Positions 39,103-62,220 of a stretch of DNA of 64,000 bases are shown piece after piece. The stretch covers positions 5,979,379 to 6,043,378 of the forward strand of contig OZ025269.1 of the NCBI GenBank assembly GCA_964019165.1, written 5' to 3'. Made by a program: the position numbers and the translations under genes. The stretch comes from Mastigias papua. Lineage: Eukaryota; Cnidaria; Scyphozoa; Rhizostomeae; Mastigiidae. The notes below the pieces were generated by a model, which had not been told where the DNA came from, searched no databases, and was given only the letters and a program-made list of their open reading frames with translations. The number at the start of each line of letters is the position of its first letter. Position 1 is the first letter of the stretch.

Positions 39103-40240
39103 GTGAGTAACTGTAAGTAATAGGAGCTTGTTTCTCCGGCATAGTAACTTTATCCGATCACCACCTGGTTCAATATCTCCAGTTGTTGACGATGATGGCC
39201 CAGGCCAGGATGATAGTCAAATAATAGGAATTATTCTTGTATACTGCTCTGTAGAACTCAGCTTCTATTCATTCTATTTCCAAAATATGAGGAAGGAATG
39301 CTATAGCTGTTGATGTAAAGCTTGAAAAGCAGTTATTGTAGGTATTGAGATTTTAACAGATTTTTGCATTATCTTTGTTGATATTTCTTTTTCTTTGCAT
39401 TTACATTTACATTCTATTTATCGATCTATGCAAGCTGTTACCTTAAACTTCAATCCGCCAAAGTTTACTTGGTGCTATGTAGCCATAGTTAGAATAGAAA
39501 GCCTAAGCTGGAATGTTCATTTATATAAACTGTCTTAGGAGCTATCAAGAGCTTGCGGTATATTCTTGAAGTAAAGCATCTTCTGCTAGCCAGCGCTCTA
39601 GTCTCTTTTTTCTATATCTCCTTATTTTTGTCACTTCTCAATTATGGAGCTGTTGTTTTGGGCCTTACCTATGGTACTTATATTAAACCCATGTACCTTT
39701 CACATAAAAGTTATCAGAACTATTTCTTTTGACATTTCTACATCTCCATCCACACCAATTTTCTCTGAGTTAGCAATATGTACATTATACATTTTAATTG
39801 ACTTAAAGTTGCTTAGTTTTGTGTAAGATCTGTTATCAAGCTCTCTCCTTAATTGGTTTGTCTACAGAGAGCTCCTCCGTAAACAAAATTCTCAACTTAC
39901 AGATTCCCTTCATATATAACTTAGTACCATAACAACATACATGTGAAAGTGTCTTTCTAGGTGTATCACATCACAGTTGACTTGTGCTGTCAAGCTTTAT
40001 TTTGAAATTTGCAAGAAGTGAGCTTTCAAATCATTACTTTTTCATGCAGAACCTTCCCCTAACCATTCAATTGGGGTACTCTTATTTTTTGGCAATTTTC
40101 ACATATAAGCAGAGAGTAGGTACCATACTAATTTTTTTTAGATTGGAAGCCTTTTTCATTTAAAGGCTAGATTATGTAATCCTCTTTTTGTCTGACTGTA
40201 GTATTTTAAGCTTGCTTATTTGCCTCTGTTATAGAATGGG

Positions 40241-50296
<10,056 letters not shown>

Positions 50297-52655
50297 TTAC
50301 TGATTTGCAGCTAGGAAGTAAGCTATTCATATATTTATTCATAGGAAGGCCTATTATCTGTACGATTTTAATATGGGTATTATTTGACTGTGTATACTAC
50401 TAGACTATTTCAAAATGATTTGATGTGGAGAAAGTTCTGTACCATTCATTCATATTCAAAGCGTAGTGCTTTTCATGTTTCTTTAGATCAGGAGAATCTA
50501 TTTATTAATATAGGAATAGCAGTATAATGTAGAAGAACTGTAGACTGGGAAGGTAGGATGAAAGTGTTTCTAATATGGACATCTATTCTACGGTTTGTGA
50601 TATCATTGTATTAATAGCGGAGTTGTAGAATGCAGCCTAGCTGGTATCAGAAGCAGACAGACAATGCATATCTTTTACATAGTTATTATTGTAATGAAAT
50701 AAATATGAATTAATCGCTAGTACTGGAGTTTCATCATTGTATCTGCCCATTCCATCTCTTTGAAGACAGAACCACTATTGCTGGTTTAACAGGAAAATTA
50801 ATACTTCTGAAGGAATCACAGGGAGGAAAAACAAGCATGGACAAAAGTCTTATTACCTCATCTGCCAGTTTAGTCATTCCTGTAAAAATTGATTAGGATT
50901 TCTTGCTCCCTCCCTCCCTTCATTCTAGTATCATGTGTATCATGTAGCCAGTTCCTTGTAATAGGCTGCATTAAATGATCGACTCTACGTACAACTGCTT
51001 TTTAATAGAACTTTATATAGATAGCCTTCCCAACCAATAAATTGTCCACTCTTCAGATGATTCTGAGAGCAATCACTTAGTATTCGTTAAAACTCCACAT
51101 TTTTAGCATTACTGGAGCTCATTTTAGCCTGTTTATGCCCATGTGTTACTGCATAGTTTATACGGTCAGGGAAAGTCAGGGAAGAAAGGATCTTTTTCAC
51201 TTAGGTCAGAGAAAGTCAGGGAAAGTCATGGAAGCGTGCAATGGCCAGGGAAATAAAATAAATATCATTTTCATGCTGCAGGTCAGGAAAGAATTTCAGT
51301 TTTCATCATCAAAGAAGTATTTGGATTTTTCAAATTGAAAATTTTTGTTAAATTCATTGACCAAATTTTCATATCCCAAATCTGATGAGAACGATTGATA
51401 TTTTTGATGACTTCCCCAATTAGAAAACGTAGAGAAATAATGTTGTACTGTGAATTTTTATAGTGTTTTACATATTCAGTGGAGTCGATATTGGGGGTGC
51501 GGGAATACACCACGCCTGAAGTCAGAAGCTATTGGCAGATCTGTAAAATATCAGTTGTTGTCAACAAATCTAGAAATTTTAAATATCATCTTTAGTGTAA
51601 TTTTCATTGTAGATTTTCCTAGATCAGCCCTTGGGCAATATACTATTCTTTCACAAGTTTCTCCGGGATTTGTATCTTCCCACAGGGCCATCCCACAGGG
51701 CAAGAATTAGAAACCGTTCTGTCCCGCCGGACCCAATCATGGTGGGTCCACCTATTTTGCTCAACAGAGTTACCTCCACCCTAGGTATTAACTCATGACA
51801 TAGTCTTTGACATACTTCAGAACAACAACAAATCATGAGCGTTTTAGTTCTTTTACTCTGGTCTTTTGCTTCTCTCTTCCATGAAGGATTTCACAGACTT
51901 TTTCCCACCATATCTGAAATTACAGAACTTTGGATTCAGCTAAATCCAGGCGTATTAAACTTTAAAATCCTGTTTAGCATTACCTTTCGTATAAATAATC
52001 TAGCAAAAAAGGCCGTTTGAAAGTAATGAAATGAACATCTTGTTTAACCAAATCCCTGTTACCTTTCCAATCCTTCTATAACATTAAGAAACTAGAGAGC
52101 GTACTCTTCATAGAATTATATTACAAAACGAAATCATTCCTTATCAATGCAGGCCATTTGTACCACTACCGTTTTAGTAAATACTCAATCGGTGATCAAC
52201 CCCTTTACTCTACAAAATTTGACTAAGTACGCCCTTAATTGAGCTCACCCTTTAAGCCCCTGTACATGGAAATGGAAAGAAATATCTTGCTATTTGTTTA
52301 CTTGCATCATTCCTAAACCGCTTCGATCAGGGGATCAGTTGGTTTTCCAGAAAAGGCCAAGGCAAAATATGGGCTTTCCAGAAAAAAGTCATGGAAAATT
52401 TGAGCTTTTCAGTCAATACTCAGGGGAATTTCTTTCAATAAGTCCATATATACCTTGTTACTTGTTTATCAGTTGACCGAGTTCACTCACTGTAAAATGA
52501 AAAGCTTGCTCTGTAGTCTCATTTTCATACGAAATTTTGCTTGTCGTTGAAAGTGCTGTAGGAATGTAGCTGGTATTTTCAATATGATAACCTGTTTTGC
52601 TTTGCATCGTACCTGTTCATAACCAACAGTGAGCATTTTATCCAGAACTTTCAAC
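50297..52655. other. GNPNAT1 3' UTR and spacer before the TPR gene
   Basis: Contains the AATAAA at 50698-50703 about 400 bp after the GNPNAT1 stop. From 51160 to 51235 there are short GTCAGGGAAAGTCAGGGAA direct repeats. No coding exon recognised. Toward the right end ACCAACAG and TTATCCAG are possible acceptors for a 5'-UTR exon of the TPR gene. Confidence 0.5.
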
Positions 52656-55600
52656 ATGGCAGGAATGAAAAAGCTTCTTGAGGAAATGCAATCAATGATA
52701 TACGAAAAAGTTGAGAACAACCCACAGGACTTCAGGTTCAATCCTGAAGATGCCGAAGATGTCAAACGCAAAGTGAAGTACCTGGAAATGCACATAAAAG
52801 ACGCCATAGATTTTGATGAGACTAAAGAAGAAATGCAGGCTATGGGAAGCCTTGCAGTTGCCTATCACAAAATGGGGAATTATGAAAAGGCGATACTAAA
52901 TTATAAAAGGCAGCTAAAACTGGGTAAGAAGACTGATGACGAAGTGAGTTGCAGGCGTGCCCATTGCAATTTGGGCATCATTTACAAAACAAAAGGCGAT
53001 CTGGTGACTTCTGTGACTCATTATAATAAGGCATTGTCTATTGCTAAGAAAAGAGGTGAAAAATATGCCGAAGGCCGTATTTATAATAACTTGGCGAACC
53101 TTTGTGAACTTCAAATGAATTACCAAAAAGCGATTGAATATCATCAAAAAAGAACTGAGATTGCAAAAGAGAGAGGCAACAAAGATGGCATTGCAAAAGG
53201 TTTTGCAGCACTTGGGGATTTATATCATGTTACAGGAGAATATGCAAAGAGTATCGACAGTTACTCAGAGCTGCTCACTACACTGAGAGCAAAGCTAAGT
53301 ATGCAGATGGTTAAATTTCATGGAAATTTTTCTTGTTGACAGTTAGTAGCATTCGTTATTATAATCACGGTTTCTGATGTGAGTTCTGATGGGTACATTT
53401 GACACTGTATATTACTTTCTGTCCGTGGCTCAAATTTTGTCAATAGGTATATTCCTCTCTGCAAGCCTATCTCTAAATACCAAAATGCCCCTCCTACCCC
53501 CTTCTCATTTGCCACGAATTTAACATTCATAGCGATTAGTATTTACGAATTGAAACAGCTATTTTACACTTAGGCTTTATTTCAATAGCTATTTCATGGT
53601 TGTCTTAATTTTGAAATCACTTTTCTAATCAATTCAAGGTTAATGCCAGATATTTCATGCCCTTTTGGTTCTTGTCTCCAATTTGGATTTACTTTGAAAA
53701 TGAGAGACATTGTGTTTTCCATAGACAGAGTGTCATATTGTGGAACGCACTGTAGACCCGTTTTATTCCCCACGGCAGGGACTCCCCACCAAGGGTGCTA
53801 GACAGAGAAGCGTCCTATCAATGGCAAGAGTGCGGATCTATTCATTAAGCTCTATCGGCTTTGAACAGAATATCTGTTATAGGGTGTGAGGTTGAACAAG
53901 AGGTTTTTAGGACTGCAGGAAAAAAACAAATGTTGGAAACCACTGCCTTGTGGCTAGAAGAATATTTTAAAAGAGGAAATCTCTTGAAGGTCTTTTCTAA
54001 TTTCATTGCAAGCGTTTTTGACGGAGAGCCGATAGATGTTCTCTCAGCAACTTAATCCTTTTAAGTTCTTCCTCGCAAAATCGTTACAGGTAGTTTTGTG
54101 CTATCTATAATGATGAGGGTAGTTTTCATGGTTGCTCAGTTTTTGATCGAAAGACGCCGCTTGATCAAAGGTGTAGGTACTGGGGTACATGGGGTGTCAC
54201 AGTTTCGAAATATTTTCAAACATCAATTCGGGCAAATATTTTAAAATGCAGTACATTTAGGTTAAATTAGTGGCATTAGAAGAACTTTACTCACTGCCAA
54301 ATGGGCAATCTAAGAGGAAATGCAAATAAATGTAATGAATATGGATAAATAAATAAAGAAATATTTATTTATTTATCATATATTTATATATGATTAAATT
54401 TGATCATAAATTAATCATTCTTACGTACCGTTTGTAGATAAATTAAACTGCACCATTCCAACGAATCTCTCGTATATTTCCATTGAATGGAATTGAAGCT
54501 TTATCTAGAATGTATTAGGCATAATCGTTGACACCCTCCCCATATACTTAAGGTGTCAATGCATCCTTGTGTTTCATTCTATCATACTATGATTCTATTG
54601 TTGCAGTCTAGAGTATAAATGGCATGGAATGCTAACGGCTTTGTTTGTAAATCCCATTAGGATAGATTCGTTTTACTTCAGTAGTGTTTTAGAGTATAGA
54701 ATTGACTTCCAACGTAAATTAACAAAAACCTAATATGTATGGTGGCAGAGTAAGATTTGAAAAACTGTCGTATTACCCCCTCATGTTCTCAAGTCACGCC
54801 CAGGAAATATACACGTGTTTTTTATAAGAAAAAAGTTCATAACAAAATAACCAAAATCTTAAGAAAATCCTAAGAAAATCACAAGGCTCAAGTTCAAGGA
54901 AATGCTCAGACAATTACAGTTCATCTTCTTTACATGCCTGAAATTGATAGTGGCTCATTTTTGCAAACTCCCATACAAAGATCGAGACTTATGGTGGCCC
55001 AACAAATACAGAGTAGCCTGTTTCAGCCAGTTTATTCCTGCAAAAGTTAAGAAAATCTCAGCCTCAAATTTGTGAAAAGTTAAGAAAATTGAACCTCAGG
55101 GAAAGAAATGTTTTTCTTATAAAAGAAACGTGTATTAATATTATTATGTTTCTCTTGTAGAAATACAAGATACACTAGCAGATGATGCTTCAGGATCTTC
55201 AGATGATGATTATGTTGATTTTGAAGCTGAAGAGTAAGTAAACACAACGCAGTTTAATTGGCACTCCCTCGATAATGTACATCAAATTATCATTCTCAGT
55301 TCCTCCTTAATCTCCAGAGCCACATCACTGTGAGGAAACCTTCCTGGCGAGGGCCATTCTTAGACATTTTCCATAAGGGTGTAGGACCTGCAGTTTTCTG
55401 ACAAAATGGGAATTGTGTGAATCTGTAAGAGTAAAAACGTCGTCAGCAATCTGCTACGCTGCTACATCTACATCTTCATAGATTCCTAGATTACAAAAAG
55501 TAAAGCAATTTGACGACAGAAATGGCAACTTTTGCCTATTTACCGACAGAATTTATATCTGAGGAGGGTGTAGCACACTCCACCCCACTGTAGGAACTGG

Positions 55601-57869
55601 CCTGTGCTGGGCCAAATTCGTTAATATTGACCCGATTATCGGTGTTCATTTGGACTTTTACGTCCAGAGACAAAGATGTGCCATTATGGACATACCATGC
55701 TTATTCATATATACTTATTGATTAAAAGACATCCCATACTTATTCGAATATAAGCCACCTTTGCTCTTAAGCCACCTTCGATTAAGAAAATTGATATTGA
55801 ATTTTAAGACTGTATAAGCTACCCTGAGTATAAACTGCAGGAGAAACACCAAGAACTAATTTTAAGCCGCGGCTTAAAATCGAATATGTACTATAACAAT
55901 AAGATCTGTTGATGGCACGTAGCTATTGAAAGCTGATGACGAACTTACCGTTACAGCGCATTCATTCAAAGAACTCCATCGCAAACCTTCGTGAAATAGA
56001 AAGAGTGAAATCTTTGGAAACGAACTTAGTTTCCTATCAGATTGGATGGGCTTATCTCTCCAAAACACTATGACTCCTACAGTGGTAAAGAGGATGGTTG
56101 AAATGACTGCGTTATCAAATAATTCCCTTAATTCTTATCAGTTAAGTTTATAAAGTTCAGTAATGGTGTCACGCAAGGCATATTGGTCTGTTTAATAACT
56201 AGCTAGCCAGGAATGCCTTTTTGTACAATACGTATCTGGAAACTTAAACTTGCAGGTTCTATCTAAATTTCCATATGCTTGATAATATCAGTTGCTTTGT
56301 AGGATTACCAGCTTCTAGTGTATTTACATTTTTATTACATAGTGATGAAGAGGATATTGACGAGGACAATGCTGGGAAAAAGGTATTCATATAATTAAAT
56401 TCACAATGTAGTTTGTTACTGTATGTAGCCTTTGAGTTATACTCTTGAGTATCAAATAGTCGTCACCCCAGCTTTAAGTTTATGAGTTTTTTTATAACTA
56501 CTTGCGTTTATTCCAATTCCTCATTACTTATGTTCAAGATTTTCATGAGTGAAATCCAGTTTTTCCACAGGGATTTTCTTTTACTTAGGGACTGACCAAA
56601 CTGTTCTATAATAGCCGCTTACACAATATCTTGATTTGATTGGATAAACGAATAGTGCATGAATGAATATCTGTGTTTTCTATTTTCTAACTCCCCCCCC
56701 CCCATTCATTCCAGCCTCCCAGATTACTCACTTTCAGAACATTCACCAACGCATCATTTATTCGCATCCCCCGAATTATTAGGCACTGAAGAGTACAAAT
56801 ACATGAATAAGGGGTGTGACTAAGCTATGACTGGCTACATGGGATGCTTCACTTGTAGGCCCCTCATTGAAGCGAAAAAGGACAGGTCGTTGTTAAGATA
56901 TTCGTAATTCTTTGATGCGAAATGTAACTGTTGTATCAATTTGCAAGAGCCTTTTGCCGCAAAGTAAATAGATTGAACATTTATTATTGATTGTTGTGGA
57001 CTGGACTTTGATTAGCGTTTGGTATTGATATCTCAATCAAATGAACTTTTGCTACAAAAGTCATCTGATACGTGGAGTTAAGTGGTACTTTCACTTCACA
57101 CATTTACGTTTATCCACATTATCACTGTACAAGGCCATTTTATCACTCATCATTTTGTCACAATTCATCATATCACGTATATCCGCACCTGGCTATTTAC
57201 CGTATGTCGGTTCACTCTTTCGATCGTTATCCGAGTCTGACAAGTGTCGAACGAAAAGCTTTCAGTATGCCTACAAAATGTTCCCGCTATTTCATGAAGT
57301 TCTGTAGTACCAATAGACAGTTCACCCATATTATCACTGCACAACTTGGATATCACTGTGCTTAAGATAAGGTATGCTTTTTCCTCCGAATTCTCTGCCA
57401 ACATGATGTAAAGGAGATTTCTACCTACTACTGATAAACCGTGTTTATCCAATCAGGCTATAGACCATTTTATCCAATGAGCACTGTTCATCATATCAAC
57501 CAATAAACCATGCTTATCCTATCAACCACTAAACAATGTTTAAACTCTTGGTACTATCGTATGCTCAGAAATTCGACCGACCTTAAGCACGCTCTCGTAT
57601 CGTTAAGAGCATGTGCTCATTCTCCTAATAATTCATATGAATAAAGACATTCATAAATGGATTGGTAAGTCATTGTCATATGGGCTTATAAGTGGATAGT
57701 GAAACAACCGCGGTTTTGTTACTGTTTGCTCTACCCACAAAAGGTCGAGTACAGTAACGTCTGTTCACTGGGCCATGCTACAGATTGAATTGCATAATGT
57801 GTGTAAATTACGTTCTAGTCAAAGAAAAACAAGAAACCTAAGAAGAAGAAGACGAAGAAGAAAAAATAA
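52656..57869 (+). CDS. TPR-repeat protein with acidic region and lysine-rich tail, four exons
   Basis: Exons 52656-53298, 55161-55233, 56343-56382 and 57819-57869 (TAA) join in phase to 268 residues. ATG 52656 (context AACATGG) is chosen; the frame is open 27 bp upstream but lacks an earlier ATG. Residues 60-212 form about four tetratricopeptide repeats (for example GSLAVAYHKMGNYEKAILNY, CNLGIIYKTKGDLVTSVTHY, NNLANLCELQMNYQKAIEYH, AALGDLYHVTGEYAKSIDSY), a protein-interaction scaffold. Exons 2-3 are strongly acidic (SDDDYVDFEAE, DDEEDIDEDN) and exon 4 is almost all lysine ([16 protein letters not shown]), which could act as a nuclear signal. The layout of TPRs then an acidic stretch recalls the start of Tonsoku-like proteins, but ankyrin repeats are absent and I do not assign a family. 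Exons 2-4 are short and rest on splice-site and phase agreement. A MITE ends 28 bp before exon 2. Confidence 0.7.
54812..55132. mobile_element. MITE with T-rich inverted ends and TA target duplication (copy C)
   Basis: Left end CACGTGTTTTTTATAAGAA; right end is its imperfect inverse TTCTTATAAAAGAAACGTG; TA flanks both sides (54810-54811 and 55133-55134). At 321 bp it is shorter than copies A and B but shares the interior AGCCTCAAATTT and AAGTTAAGAAAAT words with B. Lies in the first intron of the TPR gene. Confidence 0.7.
55345..55615. repeat. Dispersed repeat, copy 2 (partner at 18490-18815)
   Basis: Same ordered words as at 18490-18815, including GACAAAATGGGAAT, AAAGCAATTTGACGACAG, GAGGGTGTAGCACACTCC and CACCCCACTGTAGGAACTGG. 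In the TPR gene intron 55234-56342. Confidence 0.55.
57110..57500. repeat. Dispersed repeat, copy 2 (partner at 43850-44110)
   Basis: Carries TATCACGTATATCC, GCACCTGGCT, GTTCACTCTTTC, CGTTATCCGAGTCTGACAAG and short repeated CATTTTATC / CATATCA words. Located in the last intron of the TPR gene. Confidence 0.45.
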
Positions 57870-58449
57870 CAAGGGTAGAGATGCGGCTCCAGTGGAAATA
57901 GTAGAAAGAAAAACAATTCTACATCTGAATCAAAACATTGCCAAATCATGTGGCCACGTAGGATTGTGTTGGCTCTACTGACACCAATAACTGTTCGGTT
58001 CTTCTTTGAAGAATTGCATTATGCTCAATATGGATCTCCAGGCGCACAACTAGGAATCTTTGAGGGCAGGTGTCTAAACAACAAAAAAGGCACGCTAAGC
58101 AATTTCTAAAGAGAATGTATCTAGAGATACTATTTGTCAGGTTCTGAGAAACAAGATAAACCGTAAGGGAAGTGTCACGATTTCATTACTCTAATTTGTA
58201 ACAAAGGTCATAAGCAGCTTTATTTAACAAAAATACACTAGACAGTTTCAAAATTCTCCAGGAAGACGGACACTTTTACTTTTTTGAGGAAAAGGGCAGG
58301 GAGCTACGCCCCTATAGCCCAACCCATAGTTGCGTGCCTGATCTCTGCGCATTTCAATCTGATACTTGATATCACGTTTCCTTGTACATCCGGTAAACAC
58401 ACTCTACTGTGGTTTTCAGAGGTTCGCCTGAACTTCAATGACACCAAGA

Positions 58450-59090
58450 ATCAAATATCCTGAAATTTATCATTAAGCAACCCGACTAAACGGAAAACAA
58501 TAAGTAAATTTCGACTATCGGATCATAAACTTAAAATAGAGACTCAGGGATACCAGAGACCAAAACTAAGTCCAGATCAACGAATTTGTACCACATGCGG
58601 AGAAAAAGAGGACGAACTCCATTGTATTATGAGATGCAAATTACACAAACTTGAGAGAGAAAAGACTTTTTCATATATATCACTACATAACAAATGTTTT
58701 AGTGGCCTCGATGAGACGGCAAAGTTCATTTTTCTGCTACAAAATGACCAAATTTGCGATCAACATATATTTCAGTTTATAACTAAGTGCCTAAAAAATA
58801 GCTATTCGAAGAATGAAAACGTGATCTTTAATACCTTAATAACTTAGATCGCAGTTAATCATAGAAGAGTAGATCTAGAGCATTTTTAATTTTTTTATTC
58901 ATTTTTGTTTTTTTTTGTTTGGTTGGTCAGTATTTATTTGTTATACTCATTCTTGTTTGTTAGACAATTTTAGCTCTAACCATGTTACCTTTACATTTTG
59001 TTATTCTTCAATAGTTGTTGTTACCTATGCGATGTAAATTGTACATAGGCTATTGTTAAAAATAAAAATCTGAAATCTGAATCTGAGTCA
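58450..59090 (+). mobile_element. 3' end of a second type of non-LTR retrotransposon (CR1/L2-like)
   Basis: From about 58462 to the TAG at 58846 a frame encodes the C-terminal tail typical of Jockey/CR1/L2-type reverse transcriptases: ISKFRLSDHKLKIETQGYQR followed by PKLSPDQRICTTCGEKEDEL and HCIMRC, i.e. the IE-GYxRP segment and a C-x2-C-x8-H-x4-C finger (HC...C). The 3' UTR is T-rich and ends with short repeats AAATCTGAAATCTGAATCTG at 59065-59088. The element is heavily 5'-truncated. The clade is inferred from the tail motif and repeat-type 3' end. Confidence 0.65.
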
Positions 59091-61929
59091 TTATCACATT
59101 ATTTTGGTTCCATATTGTTTGCTCTTATACTGTAATACGGTCAATCCTGGAATTGCCCACCCCGTCGAAAAATTCCCCCTCGAAGAAGCCCTCGAAGATG
59201 TTATGACGTCAAAGTTTTAATAAGCTCCCTCAAATAAGACATCATCACAGAAGATTATAGCCGCTTTGTTGTCGATTGATGCTCATATTAACCCTGCTCT
59301 TTAGCACCACTCGAATAAAGCCTTCCTTCGAACAAGTCCCCATCCAAGAAGTATAGAAACTGAATAAGCCCCTAGAGAGCTGGAGTGCTATTGACAGTTA
59401 ACCAATACATTTTCTAGCTTTCTAGACTCTTAATCATGGAGACGTTTATACATTTCATTACTTGAGAAGTTCTCTGAATAAGCGAGTAAATAATTTGGAC
59501 GGACTAAAAGTGTGACAACTTGTTTTAACTTTATATAGTTCTTTTGCTTGCTGGATAATTAACTGCTAAATGAGATTGTTTGAATTCTAATGCCTTCATA
59601 TTATTACCATTAAGTGCATTCAGGAGCACAATGCTATATTATCAGGAATTCCTTTTTACTGCTTTTGGAAATGATTCTGTAACTATGGTAACGCAACTGC
59701 GCGCATAGGAGGACATTTTTTGAACAATGGACAATACAATAGGACTTGCGTCAAAGAATCGAGTTGTCCGTTGTTTGTTTTATCATCAAGAATTCCGATC
59801 TCGGTGAATTGTGAGAGTTCAATCATTCTCAACAGTTTATCTGCAGTAACTTGGCCAAGAAGATTTCAAGTCCCACTGCAATACAAAAGTCGTGACGTTT
59901 CAACGCGAAGAGTTCAAAACTAAGTGAGCAACGATGAGGTCGAAGGTCAGTAACCGTATCGTTTTACCGTAAGCCTTGTTGTCTGTGATTTTGCAAAAGT
60001 TGGCGTAGAACTAATATGTTTACATTGATTGCAGCTTTTGCAAGTAGAAAGAACTTTTAGTTAGTATCACGAACCGAAAGTTTTTGTTCATACTCCCTCC
60101 TTCAAAGCTAGGAGGATAATGTGAACGACATTGTAGCAAAATCTTTCGTTGGCTTTTTATTCACTTGAATGAGCTTATGATAACGGAAACTTGAAACTGA
60201 GACCTACTGTTCTCAACGTAAGAATCGCAACGCGATCGATACGGGATGCCACAGAACAAAGCAATTGTACGCAAAAAATAATAGAACTTGTTATCGCTTG
60301 TTATGCAAGCAAGAAAGAGTACTTTCAAACTTTGTGACTACGAGGGAATTAACCACTGTTGGCCCATTGTCTCCCCCCGTAGTGACGGGAAAATGCCCCC
60401 GCAGTTGAGAGCCCATCTTACGCCCTGGATCCGTAAAATTCCGAAGCATTGGAGGAAGAGTATGAAGGAAAATGAACTGATTCAGTTTTCACATGCAGCC
60501 AATTTACATGCGAAAAAATCTGTTGCATATGATTGTAAGGTTTTTCTTTGCCACATGTCTGCTATTTTATTAGAAACTGGCTTATAAGAAACTTGTATTA
60601 GGCTGGCCAAGAATTTAAGAAACTAATGCTCAAGAAGAATTAAGAAAAAAGTCTATAAACTGTTGGTGGTGAGCTCTTTTGGTAGAAGTGCTTGTAAATC
60701 TCGGTTTGTTTGATCTTTGTTTTGAAAACATTACAACTTTTGATTTTGATCTGCTTGGGTTTTGTTCGTGATATGATCAGTGTTTGTATCCATCCAGAAA
60801 TGCTGGTCTTAAGAAAGGCTGTTTTTAGGTCTCAAAAGTAAGAAACCAGTTAATCCAATGTTTTTAACTAAAATGTAGAAATTTGCGTGCTACAGTAAGA
60901 AACTTTTAGTACTTTAAGCCAATCTGAAAGGCGTGGCCCGTTAAAAGCAGAATGTTCAGAATTGTTGGAGCGTGACTTCATGATTCGCCAAATACCCCTC
61001 TCCCCTGAAAAGCTGGACTTCACAATTTATCACAATCCGTGTACCCCTTCATCCCCTAAAAGTGTAACGTATTTTGTGAATGGCCCCAATTAAAAAACTT
61101 GGGCATCCCCCTATCCTCCCTATGCGTGCGCAGTTAGAATTTAGATGAGATGGAGATGGACGCCTGGTTTGAGTCTTGAGAGCAGATTTGGCTGTTAGAG
61201 CCACAGAGAAGTTACAAGGTAGCGGTGCTTTTGGATTGTGCTCCCAAGGTAGGCTATTTCTAAAGAGCTTGAAGATATTGGAGGTTTGTTCTCGATATAT
61301 TCGTCACGTTACGTCTCGCCCGTATATCGAATTGGTGGTCCCATACAGAATGTGATCTCTAGGATTCGAGACCTGGTTGATATGGGATGTAGTAGTAGCG
61401 TGAAAACTGTACATCAGTATCAATTGGATTTGGGGAACAAGGTTTTTAGTCATGCTTTCCTCTTCGAAGAAGGTTGTAGCACTTGATGAAATTTGAACTA
61501 CCAATGAGCCTACACGAAGTTCTAACTACTGAGTGGCGTGGGCGTAGTTAATTGTTTTTACAGTTTTGTGGCAGTGGATTAAGCATTAGTTCCAGGCCCG
61601 TAGTGAGGGGATTTTGTCATGGGGGAGGGGCACATTTGCTCGGAGTGGAGCGACTATCAAGCTACTAACCGGCCTGGGTGCAATTGGAAGCGAGCCAGTG
61701 TGGTTCAGGTTGACTCGTATAATTTGGGTTAAAGTCCAAAGCAGTACTGGTGAAGAATGTATTTCCCAACCACCCCTTTGGCCACTGTACCACAGCACAC
61801 TAGTGTTTACACCTGGGAAAGCTAATAGCTTGATTAATTGATGAAGGGGACCCACAATGGTGGCCTCTGCAAATGATTTATACCTTTTACCCGCTAGAAT
61901 GGCTTACATACAAGGCACCCCTTACACCA

Positions 61930-62220
61930 TTATTGCCGCCCTGTGGCGTTAGTGAATAACGTTAATGCATCACACCTATGACCACACCTATGATTTCATT
62001 GTAAGCAATGCAAATTTACGTGTAATTGATGTAAATATACATAAAACTGTAGTAGAAAAAGAGTTGAGTCATATTACCACTTGAGCTAGGAAATCACCAA
62101 CTAGTATACACTCTTTGGAAGGGGGCAGGTGATTCCCCCAGAACTCTCTTAATTTAACAAAGAGGGCTCAGCCCCCTCAAGCCCCCTCTATGTCACCCTT
62201 GTCCCTCATTAAACTTTGAC
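61930..62220. repeat. Dispersed repeat, copy 2 (partner at 24000-24560)
   Basis: Contains CACCTATGACCACACC, TTTCATTGTAAGCAATGC, GTCATATTACCACTTGAGC, TCACCAACTAGTATACACTC and TTGGAAGGGGG in the same order as the other copy, followed by GCCCCCTCAAGCCCCCTC. Confidence 0.55.

Noticed and set aside
60288..60587. 99-residue open frame
   Set aside because: No recognised family, no supporting splice context or neighbours; length is possible by chance.
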